Shown here piece after piece: positions 33,926 to 42,313 of a stretch of 43,640 nt of DNA. Within the stretch, counting starts at the first letter, position 1, and each line of letters opens with the position of its first letter. The position numbers and the translations under genes were made by a program. The stretch spans positions 1 through 43,640 of the forward strand of contig JABDHD010000023.1 in NCBI GenBank assembly GCA_013285685.1. Reading direction: 5' to 3'. The notes below the pieces were generated by a model. It was not told the origin of the DNA, did no database searches, and saw nothing but the letters and a program-made list of their open reading frames with translations. The DNA comes from Bacteroidota bacterium (GTDB taxonomy: Bacteria; Bacteroidota; Bacteroidia; Sphingobacteriales; Sphingobacteriaceae).

Positions 33926-35002
33926 ATGAAACACAATTTTGGCGCCGGCCCCGGCATTTTACCCCACGAAGTTTTAAAACAGGCTGCAGCAGGAGTTATC
34001 GATCTCAACAAGATCGGGCTTTCCATTTTGGAGATTTCACATCGCTCAGCTGAGTTTGAATCGATCCTGGATGAGGCCGTAAGGCTTGTTAAAGAGTTGC
34101 TGGGAGTACCTGAAGGTTATTCGGTATTATTTATGCAGGGAGGCGCAAGTACCCAATTTGCCCTTGCTCCGTATAACCTGTTGCCCGAGGGTGGCAAAGC
34201 GGCCTACCTGGAAACAGGTGTTTGGGCCAATAAGGCACTTAAAGAAGCGAAATATTTTGGCAATGTAGAGATTGTTGCAACTTCAAAGGAAAGCAACTTT
34301 ACTTATATCCCGAAGGATTATACCATTCCGGAAGATGCGGCTTATTTCCACATCACATCAAACAACACTATTTACGGTACGCAGATGCAGGCTTTTCCGA
34401 AGTCGCCCATACCTATGGTTTGTGATATGTCGTCGGATATTTTTAGCCGTAAGATCAATGTGGCCGACTTTGGTTTGATCTATGCGGGCGCGCAAAAAAA
34501 TATGGGCCCTGCCGGCGCTACGCTGGTAATTATTAAAGATGATATTTTGGGTAAAAGCGGTCGCAAGATACCGTCCATGTTCAATTACCAAACCCAAATT
34601 GAAGGCGGCTCGATGTATAATACCCCTCCATGTTTTGCTATTTATGTTTCGATGCTGACGCTCAACTGGCTAAAATCAAAAGGTGGCGTAGAGGCTATAG
34701 AACAAGAGAATATTGCCAAGGCAAGGGTGCTGTATGAAGAGATTGACCGCAACCCGCTGTTTAAACCGGTGTGTGCCGTGGAGGACCGCTCGCACATGAA
34801 CGTTTGCTTTGTGATGGAAAACCCCGAGCATGAAAAACCTTTTCTGAAGCTTTGCGAAGATAAAGGCATAGTAGGCATCAAAGGCCACCGCAGCGTAGGC
34901 GGTTTCAGGGCTTCAATCTATAATGCATTGCCCATTACCAGCGTTTACGTGCTGATAGATGCGATGCAGGAATTTGCGGAGAAGACCCAGGTAGCTCAGT
35001 AG
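33926..35002 (+). CDS. serC: Phosphoserine aminotransferase
   Basis: A 358-residue PLP enzyme converting 3-phosphohydroxypyruvate and glutamate to O-phosphoserine. The opening [17 protein letters not shown] is diagnostic, [10 protein letters not shown] (35-44) is conserved, and [19 protein letters not shown] (68-86) forms the PLP phosphate cup. The Schiff-base lysine is Lys191 in [11 protein letters not shown]. The C-terminus contains [17 protein letters not shown]. It is followed after 120 bp by a D-3-phosphoglycerate dehydrogenase gene, so the two would supply consecutive steps of serine synthesis. Like other Bacteroidota forms it may also act in pyridoxine synthesis (4-phosphohydroxythreonine). 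Confidence 0.96.
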   Translation: MKHNFGAGPGILPHEVLKQAAAGVIDLNKIGLSILEISHRSAEFESILDEAVRLVKELLGVPEGYSVLFMQGGASTQFALAPYNLLPEGGKAAYLETGVWANKALKEAKYFGNVEIVATSKESNFTYIPKDYTIPEDAAYFHITSNNTIYGTQMQAFPKSPIPMVCDMSSDIFSRKINVADFGLIYAGAQKNMGPAGATLVIIKDDILGKSGRKIPSMFNYQTQIEGGSMYNTPPCFAIYVSMLTLNWLKSKGGVEAIEQENIAKARVLYEEIDRNPLFKPVCAVEDRSHMNVCFVMENPEHEKPFLKLCEDKGIVGIKGHRSVGGFRASIYNALPITSVYVLIDAMQEFAEKTQVAQ

Positions 35003-35127
35003 TTCACCGGTTCATTAGTTCATTGGTGAAAAGTTTTTTATGCCAACAAATTCGTGAACCTATTTTAAGAACTATCAAACTATTTTCCGCATTTACTAAT
35101 GAACCAATGAACAAGTGAACCAATGAA
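35003..35127. repeat. GTTCATTAG-type inverted repeat between serC and serA
   Basis: TTCACCGGTTCATTAGTTCATTGG begins right after the serC stop as TTCACCGG, TTCATTAG and TTCATTGG words. The opposing arm (35095-35127) repeats AATGAACC/AATGAACA words. The serA ATG at 35123 lies inside the last unit (CCAATGAAC), so a folded mRNA would bury the start codon. Confidence 0.8.
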
Positions 35128-36079
35128 CAAAATAAAAATATTAGCTAACGATGGTATCGATCCGATAGGCAAAAAAATGCTGGAAGATGCCGGATTTGAA
35201 GTAGACACCAATAATATTCCGCAGGATCAGCTGCCCGAAAAACTGCAGGCTTATGATGCCATTACCGTACGGAGCGCTACCAAGGTACGCAAAGAACTGA
35301 TTGACGCATGCCCTAACCTGAAGCTGATCGGTCGGGGCGGCGTAGGTATGGACAACATCGATGTGGAATACGCCAAAGAGAAAGGCATAGGCGTTTATAA
35401 TACTCCCGCTTCATCCTCATTGTCCGTTGCGGAATTGGTTTTCGCACAATTGTTTGGCGGAGTACGCTTTTTGCACGACAGCAACCGCAAAATGCCGGTT
35501 GAAGGCAATACAAAATTCAACGATCTTAAAAAAGCCTATGCCAAAGGGGTTGAATTGCGCGATAAAACTTTAGGTATCGTCGGTTTCGGCCGTATTGGTA
35601 AGGAAGTGGCTAAAATAGCCATCGGTGTTGGAATGGAAGTGCTGGCTTATGACCTTTATCCCTTTAACCCGGAATTAGAACTGGTTTTAGGCGGTGGCAC
35701 AAAAGTTAAAGTATCTGTACAAGCTGCAACACTGGATGAGATTATCGAAAAAGCTGATTTTATTACCCTGCATACCCCATTCGTTGATCACGCGCTTATC
35801 GGCGCTGCTGAACTGGAGCGTATGAAAAAAGGCGTAGGCCTGGTCAACATCTCGCGTGGCGGACTGATCGACGAGCTTGCCCTTGTTGCCGCCCTTGATA
35901 GTGGCAAAGTAGCTTTCGCTGCATTGGACGTTTTTGATAACGAGCCAACCCCGCGCGAAGAGATTATCAAAAACCCTAAAATATCGCTAACCCCGCACAT
36001 CGGCGCGGCTACAAACGAAGCCCAGGAAAGAATAGGGGTGGAGCTGGCGAACCTAATAATCGGGCATTTCAACAAATAA
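35123..36079 (+). CDS. serA: D-3-phosphoglycerate dehydrogenase (D-2-hydroxyacid dehydrogenase)
   Basis: A 318-residue NAD-dependent dehydrogenase of the D-isomer 2-hydroxyacid family. The NAD loop is GFGRIG (154-159). The catalytic residues are Arg245 (VNISRGG), Glu274 (FDNEP) and His292 (TPHIGAAT). [15 protein letters not shown] (67-80) is typical of SerA. It lacks the C-terminal ACT regulatory domain of the 400-530 residue forms, so it is a short type without the usual serine feedback site. Placement after serC supports the phosphoglycerate assignment over other D-hydroxyacids. The start codon lies within a repeat unit of the preceding hairpin. Confidence 0.9.
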   Translation: MNKIKILANDGIDPIGKKMLEDAGFEVDTNNIPQDQLPEKLQAYDAITVRSATKVRKELIDACPNLKLIGRGGVGMDNIDVEYAKEKGIGVYNTPASSSLSVAELVFAQLFGGVRFLHDSNRKMPVEGNTKFNDLKKAYAKGVELRDKTLGIVGFGRIGKEVAKIAIGVGMEVLAYDLYPFNPELELVLGGGTKVKVSVQAATLDEIIEKADFITLHTPFVDHALIGAAELERMKKGVGLVNISRGGLIDELALVAALDSGKVAFAALDVFDNEPTPREEIIKNPKISLTPHIGAATNEAQERIGVELANLIIGHFNK

Positions 36080-36094
36080 TAAACGCGAACTTAT

Positions 36095-36202
36095 TTTAAC
36101 ACGAATTTTCACTAATAAGGACGAATAAGCACGAATATTAAATTTGTTTTATTCGCTTTTATTAGTGCCAATTCGTCCTCATTCGTGAAAATTCGTGTTA
36201 AA
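36095..36202. repeat. CACGAATT-type inverted repeat between convergent genes
   Basis: Perfect 18-bp arms TTTAACACGAATTTTCAC (36095-36112) and its reverse complement (36185-36202). Inner ACGAATAAG/ATTCGTCC words extend the pairing. It fills the gap between serA and the converging beta-CASP gene and probably terminates both. Confidence 0.85.
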
Positions 36203-36217
36203 TAAATTCGTGTTAAT

Positions 36218-37612
36218 TTAATTCAATTCGTAGCTGATTCCTTTTTGTGGGATAGTTACCTGGTACCCCTCTTCCTCCAGCGCCGTTGCAAATGCATCCA
36301 TACTTTGCACTTCTCCATGCACTAAAAAAACGTTTTTCAGCTTTGCTTTATCCAAATGCTTCACCGTTTGCATCAGGTCGTCGTGATCGCCGTGGGCGCT
36401 TAATACGTCGGTTTGCTTAATTGTGGCATAAACCGCCAGGTCACGATCTTTAATATGTACGATAGGATCGCCGCGAAGTAAACGATGCCCAAGAGTACCT
36501 TTTGCGCAGTACCCGATGAACAGGATGGTGCAATAGTAATTTTGAATGTTGTGAAACAGGTGGTCCTGCACCCGTCCGCCGTCCAGCATACCAGCCGATG
36601 AAATGATTATACAAGGTTCGAAATAATTTGACACCTGCCGGCTGTCTTTTAACGACTCGACGTACTCCAGATTATCAAACTCAAATTCATCGCCCAGCCG
36701 GTTATAAAAATCCTGCGCTTCCCGGTTTACCAGGTAGTGGAATTTACGAAACACCTCGGTAGACCGCAAGGCAAGCGGACTATCTACAAAAACCTTAACC
36801 GGCGGCAGCAAGCCGCTCGTGAATATCTTGTTCAGCGAATAAACGAGCGATTGGGTACGGCCAATGCTGAATGCCGGTATGATCAGCCTGCCTTGCTCTT
36901 TGATGCAGGCTTTTTCTATCGTTTCTACCAGCGCCTGCTCTACGCTCTTTTCTTTCGTATGGTAGCGGCCTCCGTAAGTGGTTTCGGTTACCAGGTAATC
37001 AACATCGGGTATCTGCATCGGATCATCCAATACCGGGTAGTTTTTTCTGCCGATATCCCCGGTAAAGGCAATCGATTTTTCGACGCCGTCTTCCGTTACG
37101 TTGAAGATCGCTGCGGCCGCTCCCAGCAGGTGGCCAACAGGTACAAAGGTGAGCTGGATGTCGCCGTTTATGCGGAAAGGTTTGTTAAAATTGACGGTAA
37201 TAAATCGCTCAACCGTGTCCATCACATGCTTTTGCAGGTAAAGCGGTTGCGCGCCGGTGTTGAATTTACCTTTCCGGTTTTTGCGGCCTTTTTGCGCCTT
37301 ATGCATAAATATGCTGACGGAATCGAGCAGCAGCAGCTCGGTAAGATCTGCAGTAGGAGGCGTGCAAAGGATTTGCCCGTTAAAGCCAAGGCGGACGAGT
37401 GTAGGGAGGTTACCCGAATGGTCGATATGTGCGTGGGTCAGTACAACCACATCTATTTCGGCCGGGTTAAACGGAAAATCCTCGTTGGCTTGCACACTGC
37501 GGTCGCGCTCGTAATCCAAACCGCAGTCAATTAATATTTTATATCGGCCCACTTCAAGCAAATGCATGCTTCCTGTAACCTGCCGGGCCGCCCCGTGTAT
37601 CGTTAACTTCAT
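36218..37612 (-). CDS. MBL-fold beta-CASP ribonuclease-like hydrolase
   Basis: A 464-residue protein of the CPSF/Int9-11-like metallo-beta-lactamase family. The zinc motif is LTHAHIDHSG (His60, His62, Asp64, His65), with further ligands in VGHLLGAAAA (His at about 161) and FTGDIGR. A beta-CASP insertion follows (about 215-390; IPAFSIGRTQSLVYSL, IISSAGMLDGGRVQDHL) and the RMMBL closing domain has SAHGDHDDL and VFLVHGE (about 405-445). Homologs are RNA endo/exonucleases of the YSH1/CPSF73 type; bacterial substrates are largely uncharacterised. It is alone on the minus strand, its 3' side sharing a hairpin with serA, and its predicted leader containing another hairpin. Confidence 0.92.
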   Translation of the reverse strand: MKLTIHGAARQVTGSMHLLEVGRYKILIDCGLDYERDRSVQANEDFPFNPAEIDVVVLTHAHIDHSGNLPTLVRLGFNGQILCTPPTADLTELLLLDSVSIFMHKAQKGRKNRKGKFNTGAQPLYLQKHVMDTVERFITVNFNKPFRINGDIQLTFVPVGHLLGAAAAIFNVTEDGVEKSIAFTGDIGRKNYPVLDDPMQIPDVDYLVTETTYGGRYHTKEKSVEQALVETIEKACIKEQGRLIIPAFSIGRTQSLVYSLNKIFTSGLLPPVKVFVDSPLALRSTEVFRKFHYLVNREAQDFYNRLGDEFEFDNLEYVESLKDSRQVSNYFEPCIIISSAGMLDGGRVQDHLFHNIQNYYCTILFIGYCAKGTLGHRLLRGDPIVHIKDRDLAVYATIKQTDVLSAHGDHDDLMQTVKHLDKAKLKNVFLVHGEVQSMDAFATALEEEGYQVTIPQKGISYELN

Positions 37613-37623
37613 CTTTTAGTTAA

Positions 37624-37738
37624 TTAGTTCATTGGTTCATTGGTTCATTAGTATCTGCGGATAAGTATTGAAATGTTATCAAACAAAACCACCAATGAAC
37701 TATTGAACCAATGAACCAATGAACCAGATGCAAACTTA
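37624..37738 (-). promoter_or_regulatory. Hairpin leader and -7 box of the beta-CASP gene
   Basis: Minus-strand box TAAGTTTG (plus 37731-37738) fits TAnnTTTG. Between it and the ATG at 37612 lies an inverted repeat of TTCATTGG/CCAATGAA octamers (arms about 37624-37652 and 37690-37726), so the mRNA leader would be one large hairpin. No clear -33 element. Confidence 0.4.
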
Positions 37739-37849
37739 TTATTATTGTTGTGGTTTCGATAGGTAAAAGCCAACATTTTACACCAAAGTTTCTGCATTTC
37801 ATAACATCAGCCAAAAATTATCTATTTTTAACAAACCCAACTTATAACT

Positions 37850-38134
37850 ATGATCAACCAGGTAGGATATAATATCAATACTTCTGAGGGTCGTGTGCAC
37901 CTCACCATAACGCCGATCATCGAATCGTTGCCCGACGGGATTTATTTTGAAACAGGTGTCTATAAGTTAAGCGACGGCACCGTCGGCATGGGCAGCATTA
38001 CTTTTGACGAAGAAATGGCCGATTGGACCTACGACGGAATAGGGGAACTCACTTACGAAGAAGCAGCACAGGTGGCAGATTTTATAAAAAATTATAAAGA
38101 CGCTGCCGGTTCCGACCCGGGTGTGCTTCAATAA
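37850..38134 (+). CDS. Hypothetical small soluble protein
   Basis: A 94-residue acidic cytoplasmic protein: MINQVGYNINTSEGRVHLTITPIIESLPDGIYFETGVYKLSDGTVGMGSITFDEEMADWTYDG in beta-strand-like blocks, then a helix LTYEEAAQVADFIKNY. No family is recognised. It is transcribed away from the beta-CASP gene and followed 97 bp later by the GH2 gene, to which it need not be related. The family-like regularity (GIYFETGxYxLxDGxxGMGSIxFD) suggests a real conserved protein. Confidence 0.6.
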   Translation: MINQVGYNINTSEGRVHLTITPIIESLPDGIYFETGVYKLSDGTVGMGSITFDEEMADWTYDGIGELTYEEAAQVADFIKNYKDAAGSDPGVLQ

Positions 38135-38231
38135 AGACTGCGCATTAATTGCTGTTGCACAGGTTTTTGGTGGCTGGGTTTAAAAGATTCAGTTTAAATT
38201 TAGCCAGCCAATTACAGCCAATACACTTATT

Positions 38232-40643
38232 TTGATGTTAAAGAGGTTATTAATGATCTGGCTGTTCGCAGCAATAGGCGGCAGGGTATGTGCGCAGCAA
38301 ACCGGCACGCAATTGTTCGATGATGGCTGGCACTTCTTTCGCGGCGGCGCCCAAGGGGCTGAAAACATAGCGTTTGACGATTCCAAATGGCGCAAGATTG
38401 ATCTGCCGCACGACTGGAGCATCGAGGACCGTCCGGGAACAAAATCGCCCTTTAGCCCAACGGCTATCAGCCAGGTGAGCGGGGGCTTCACCACTGGGGG
38501 CACCGGCTGGTATCGCAAACAATTCGCCATACCTGCCGATCAGAAAGGCAAGCGTATTATCATTCAATTTGACGGTGTTTATATGAACGCCACGGTTTTT
38601 GTTAATGGGCACAATATTGGCCAGCATCCTTATGGCTATACCAGTTTTTGGTATGACTTGACGGATTATATCAACTTTGGAGGGAATAATGTGATCGCGG
38701 TCGAAGTAAAAAATGAAGGGCAGAATAGCCGCTGGTATTCCGGTTCGGGAATATACCGGCATGTATGGTTGAAAACGGCCGAACCGGTGCATATCGCGCA
38801 GTGGGGGAGTGATATCACTACACCCGAAGTATCGCCCGCGTCTGCAAAAGTGCATGTACGCACCATGGTATTGAATGAGGGTAGTACTGATGCACGCGTA
38901 CAATTAGTTTGCATGATATATGATAAGGACGGAAACCAGCTGGGCCACGATATTAAAAAAGATACGATAAAAGCCGGCGGCCCTTATCTGTTCGATCAAA
39001 CAATTACGGTAGATAATCCTCAGCTATGGTCATGCGAAAGCCCGGTGCTATATAAAGTGAAGTACGAGTTGAGGTTTAATGGAAGGATTGGCGAGCGAAC
39101 GACAGCCGATTTCGGCATCCGCAAGATATCTTTCGATGTGAATAACGGTTTTATGCTTAACGGTAAAACCATTAAACTAAAAGGCGGCTGTTTTCACAAC
39201 GATAACGGTCCGCTCGGTTCAAAAGCTTATGACCGGGCTGAAGAGCGCAAGGTGGAACTGCTGAAGGCTAGCGGGTACAACGCCATCAGGTGTTCACATA
39301 ACCCGCCCAGCCCGGCTTTTTTGGATGCTTGCGACCGCCTGGGGATGTTGGTGATGGATGAAGCTTTTGATTGCTGGCGCTATGGCAAAAATGCCTATGA
39401 TTATCACCTGTATTTCGACCAATGGTGGCAAAAGGACGTGGAAAGTATGGTAACCCGCGACCGGAACCATCCCAGCGTTATCATGTGGAGCATCGGTAAC
39501 GAGATACCCGAACGCGCAACCCCCGAAGGCGTGAACACTGCAAAGACGCTGGTAGCATATATTAAGAGCCTGGATAACACCCGGCCGGTAACTTCAGCCG
39601 TGAACGACCTTAAACCTGATAAGGACCCTTATTTTTCCATTTTAGATGTTGGCGGCTATAACTATGCAGTTGGAGGTGACAGCGGCCGGAAGGATGTTTA
39701 TGGCGAGGATCATGCCAGGGCGCCGGACAGGATAATGGTCGGCACGGAATCGTACCCGTTAGAAGCTTTCGGCAGCTGGATGGCCGTTGAAGATCATCCC
39801 TATGTTATTGGCGACTTTGTGTGGACAGCCTGGGACTATATTGGCGAAGCCAGCATTGGTTGGCTGGGTTACTGGCAGGAGAGTAGCTTTTACCCCTGGA
39901 ACCTGGCTTACTGCGGCGATATTGATATCTGCGGGTGGAAACGGCCGCAATCGTATTACCGTGATGCGCTGTGGAAACCTGACCAACTATCCATCTTTGT
40001 TACTCCTCCCAAACCTTCATTTGCAACGAACCCGCATATCGAGTCCTGGTCCAAATGGAACTGGCTGGACGCCGTGGCTGACTGGAATTGGAACGGATAC
40101 GAGAATAAGCCTGTTGCCGTTAACATTTATTCGTCCTGTGCTGAAGTGGAATTGTTTTTGAACGGAAAATCGCTGGGTAAAAAGGAGACCAATCGTTCCA
40201 CCAAATTTATAGCCACGTGGGATGTGCCGTATAAGCCCGGCAAGCTGGAAGCCATTGGTTATGACGGCGGGAAGCAGGTAAACCAGGCTGTGTTAAATAC
40301 TGCTTCGGCGCCGGTTTCGATAAAACTTACTGCAGACAATACCAGTCTTAAAGCAAACAACCAGGATCTTAGCTATATCACCGTTGAATTGCGTGACAAA
40401 CACGGCATCCTTAACCCGCGGGCCGAAAACCTGCTGCACTTTAAGATTAACGGTGCGGCTACCATTGCCGGGGTTGGTAACGCCAATCCCCGCAGCCTGG
40501 AGAGCTTTCAATTACTGCAACGGAAAGCATGGCGCGGCACGTGCCTGGTCATTCTAAAAACAACAGGCAAGCCCGGCATAATTACTTTAACTGTAAGTGC
40601 CGACGGTATTCCAGCTAAAACCATAACTTTGCAATCGAATTAG
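38232..40643 (+). CDS. Glycoside hydrolase family 2 beta-galactosidase-type enzyme
   Basis: An 803-residue exported glycosidase. A Sec signal (MMLKRLLMIWLFAAIGGRVCAQ) is followed by the GH2 sugar-binding domain (about 25-185; LPHDWSIED, GGTGWYRKQF, FDGVYMNATVFVNGHNIGQHPYGY), the Ig-like domain (about 190-295) and the TIM-barrel (about 300-600). The acid/base is Glu424 in SIGNEIPE, and the nucleophile candidate is Glu506 in GTESYP. Conserved KGGCFHNDNGPLG and RCSHNPPSPAFLDACDRLG are present. Two further Ig-like beta modules (DUF4982-like about 610-680, then an invasin-like module) end the protein. It likely removes beta-galactosyl or related residues from glycans in the periplasm. No SusC/SusD pair is adjacent, so it is not in a visible polysaccharide utilisation locus. 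Confidence 0.93.
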   Translation: MMLKRLLMIWLFAAIGGRVCAQQTGTQLFDDGWHFFRGGAQGAENIAFDDSKWRKIDLPHDWSIEDRPGTKSPFSPTAISQVSGGFTTGGTGWYRKQFAIPADQKGKRIIIQFDGVYMNATVFVNGHNIGQHPYGYTSFWYDLTDYINFGGNNVIAVEVKNEGQNSRWYSGSGIYRHVWLKTAEPVHIAQWGSDITTPEVSPASAKVHVRTMVLNEGSTDARVQLVCMIYDKDGNQLGHDIKKDTIKAGGPYLFDQTITVDNPQLWSCESPVLYKVKYELRFNGRIGERTTADFGIRKISFDVNNGFMLNGKTIKLKGGCFHNDNGPLGSKAYDRAEERKVELLKASGYNAIRCSHNPPSPAFLDACDRLGMLVMDEAFDCWRYGKNAYDYHLYFDQWWQKDVESMVTRDRNHPSVIMWSIGNEIPERATPEGVNTAKTLVAYIKSLDNTRPVTSAVNDLKPDKDPYFSILDVGGYNYAVGGDSGRKDVYGEDHARAPDRIMVGTESYPLEAFGSWMAVEDHPYVIGDFVWTAWDYIGEASIGWLGYWQESSFYPWNLAYCGDIDICGWKRPQSYYRDALWKPDQLSIFVTPPKPSFATNPHIESWSKWNWLDAVADWNWNGYENKPVAVNIYSSCAEVELFLNGKSLGKKETNRSTKFIATWDVPYKPGKLEAIGYDGGKQVNQAVLNTASAPVSIKLTADNTSLKANNQDLSYITVELRDKHGILNPRAENLLHFKINGAATIAGVGNANPRSLESFQLLQRKAWRGTCLVILKTTGKPGIITLTVSADGIPAKTITLQSN

Positions 40644-40657
40644 TATTTATTTTTAAT

Positions 40658-41212
40658 ATGGAAGAGTACGAAAACTACGCAGAACATATTCACGAGCACA
40701 GCAACGAACACGCCGAACATGCCGCACACGAAGGCGGCGGAAAAGATAAATGGGTGATATGGGTGGCGATGACCACCGCGGTGTTTGCCGTGCTGGCGGC
40801 CATTACAGGGCTTTTAGCCGGCGACCACGCCGACGAAGCTATGCTTTCGCAAATACACGCCTCTGATCAATGGGCATTTTACCAGGCGAAAGGCATTAAA
40901 TCTGATGTGATCGCGTCAGGGAGTAAAATCTTGCTGGCGCTGGGCAAAAAGCCTTCCGCCCAGGATTCCGCCAAAATAGTCTCCAATAAAGCCGACCAGG
41001 CCGTTATAATGAAGGAAGCCAAAGCCGCCGAAAAAGAATCAAAGGAACATGCAGCCTTACATAAAGTCCTCGCCAGGGGCGTAACCCTATTCCAGATCGC
41101 CATTGCCATCGGCGCTATTTCCATCATCATCAAACGAAAGGAATTGTGGCTGGTGAGTATCGGTTTTGCCGCAGTGGGGATATTCTTTTTGCTGCAGGGA
41201 ACGGTGTTTTAG
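40658..41212 (+). CDS. DUF4337 membrane protein
   Basis: A 184-residue protein with a His-rich N-terminus (EHIHEHSNEHAEHAAHEGGG, about 8-28), a first membrane helix (WVIWVAMTTAVFAVLAAITGLLAG), a cytoplasmic or periplasmic helical stretch (DEAMLSQIHASDQWAFYQAKGIKSDV ... AAEKESKEHAALHKVLARG) and two closing helices (LFQIAIAIGAISIII and ELWLVSIGFAAVGIFFLLQ). SDQWAFYQAKGIKS is the signature of DUF4337. Function is unknown; the His-rich head could bind metal. A TAACTTTG box at 40624-40631, inside the end of the GH2 gene, could start its own transcript 14 nt after the GH2 stop. Confidence 0.85.
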   Translation: MEEYENYAEHIHEHSNEHAEHAAHEGGGKDKWVIWVAMTTAVFAVLAAITGLLAGDHADEAMLSQIHASDQWAFYQAKGIKSDVIASGSKILLALGKKPSAQDSAKIVSNKADQAVIMKEAKAAEKESKEHAALHKVLARGVTLFQIAIAIGAISIIIKRKELWLVSIGFAAVGIFFLLQGTVF

Positions 41213-41279
41213 AGGAGGTTTAGTAATTAAAAACCGCCCCATAATTACTTATGCGACGGCCTTTTCCTAAGATGATATT

Positions 41280-41879
41280 TTATTGGTGGGCGTCTTTTTT
41301 ATCCCTATTTTCTCGCTGTGCGCGTTGGTTTTGATGGCGATTCCGCTGATTTTCAGCTCTGCCCCTGCGGTTTAAATTTTCCGCCCGCTGATTTTGGCGC
41401 CTGTTCCTGATATTTTCGTTGCGGGCCCTTGCGTTCAGATGATTGGCCCGTTCATTTTGTCTGACGCCTCTCCAATGGTTAGCGTACCGCGCATCACGGC
41501 TGTCGCGAATCATTTGCTGATCGTGGCGGCCCCGGTATGATGCATACCTGGTGCGGTAATCATTATCGCGTAACCAGGGGTCGCGGTCGTTAATTACAGC
41601 TTTATAGCCTCCGTACAGGTTATAATTTCTGTATCGTCCGGGTAAATAGCCGCGATGAACCCATACATTGTTTTCAAAGTAAATATACTGGTGAGCGTTA
41701 ACATCGTAATAGGCGCCAACGTCCGGAATGTAGTAATAACTGGCATTGTCATAACCAACCGGGCCCCAGTCGGGCTGGCTGCCGATGTTTAATCCAACAC
41801 CCACGCTTACTTGCGCATCGGCAAATTTGACTGACAGACAACTAAATAAGATAAAGCTTGCAAAAATTAATTTTTTCAT
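41280..41879 (-). CDS. Secreted Arg/Asn-rich protein, unknown function
   Basis: A 199-residue protein with a Sec signal (MKKLIFASFILFSCLSVKFADA). The first half (VSVGVGLNIGSQPDWGPVGYDNASYYYIPDVGAYYDVNAHQYIYFENNVWVHRGYLPGRYRNYNLYGGYKAV) is aromatic-rich and probably beta. The second half (about 115-199) is a low-complexity run of Arg, Asn and Gln with NRRQNQRAEN-like units, strongly basic, predicted helical or disordered. This two-part form is common in unnamed Mucilaginibacter and Pedobacter secreted proteins. The role is unknown; binding of polyanions such as DNA or lipopolysaccharide is possible but unsupported. It converges on the DUF4337 gene. Confidence 0.7.
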   Translation of the reverse strand: MKKLIFASFILFSCLSVKFADAQVSVGVGLNIGSQPDWGPVGYDNASYYYIPDVGAYYDVNAHQYIYFENNVWVHRGYLPGRYRNYNLYGGYKAVINDRDPWLRDNDYRTRYASYRGRHDQQMIRDSRDARYANHWRGVRQNERANHLNARARNENIRNRRQNQRAENLNRRGRAENQRNRHQNQRAQRENRDKKDAHQ

Positions 41880-42054
41880 TGTATTTGTTTGCGTGTACCA
41901 CAGCCAGATACAACATATGTTTCATCTTGTTTTTAATGTGTTGGTGGTCAGTATATTAAAATTAAATTCCAAAGTTGTTTTTTAAACACCGTAGCCCTTG
42001 CTGGTGTTTTCAACTCCAACAAATTCGCAACATAAGATGATGGCTCTTTTTACT

Positions 42055-42062
42055 TAAATTTG
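42055..42062 (+). promoter_or_regulatory. -7 box abutting the DUF1456 start
   Basis: TAAATTTG is a perfect TAnnTTTG box and ends 4 nt before the ATG at 42067. A leaderless or nearly leaderless transcript is predicted. There is no TTG at the expected -33 place. Confidence 0.5.
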
Positions 42063-42066
42063 CACC

Positions 42067-42309
42067 ATGTCCAACAACGATATCATGAAAAAGCTACGGG
42101 TAGCTTTAAAATTTACCGACGATGATATTATAAAGGTTTTAGACCTGGCCCAATTCAGGGTTACTAAAACAGAATTGACCGCTATCTTCCGTAAGGAAGA
42201 TCACCCCAACTTTAAGCCCTGCGGCGACCAGATCCTGCGTAACTTTTTAAACGGGCTAATCATTTACATGAGAGGACCAAGGGGTGAAGAAAGTAGCAGC
42301 GGGAAGTAG
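42067..42309 (+). CDS. Single-domain DUF1456 (YehS-like) protein
   Basis: An 80-residue protein whose residues 2-70 match one repeat of DUF1456/YehS: NNDIMKKLRVALKFTDDDIIKVLDLAQFRVTKTELTAIFRKEDHPNFKPCGDQILRNFLNGLIIYMRG. YehS of E. coli has two such repeats in about 150 residues, so this is a half-length member; the end (PRGEESSSGK) is a short polar tail with no sign of a frameshifted second repeat, because repeat DNA begins at once after the stop. The role is unknown in all members. It may dimerise to mimic the two-repeat protein. Confidence 0.85.
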   Translation: MSNNDIMKKLRVALKFTDDDIIKVLDLAQFRVTKTELTAIFRKEDHPNFKPCGDQILRNFLNGLIIYMRGPRGEESSSGK

Positions 42310-42313
42310 CACT

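Noticed and set aside
36737..37534. Long plus-strand open frame (265 codons) antisense to the beta-CASP gene
   Set aside because: The minus-strand frame has an unmistakable zinc motif and full family length; the plus frame has no recognisable domain and is a by-product of codon bias.
38232..40643. Polysaccharide utilisation locus around the GH2 gene
   Set aside because: No SusC/SusD pair, sensor or further glycosidase is adjacent.
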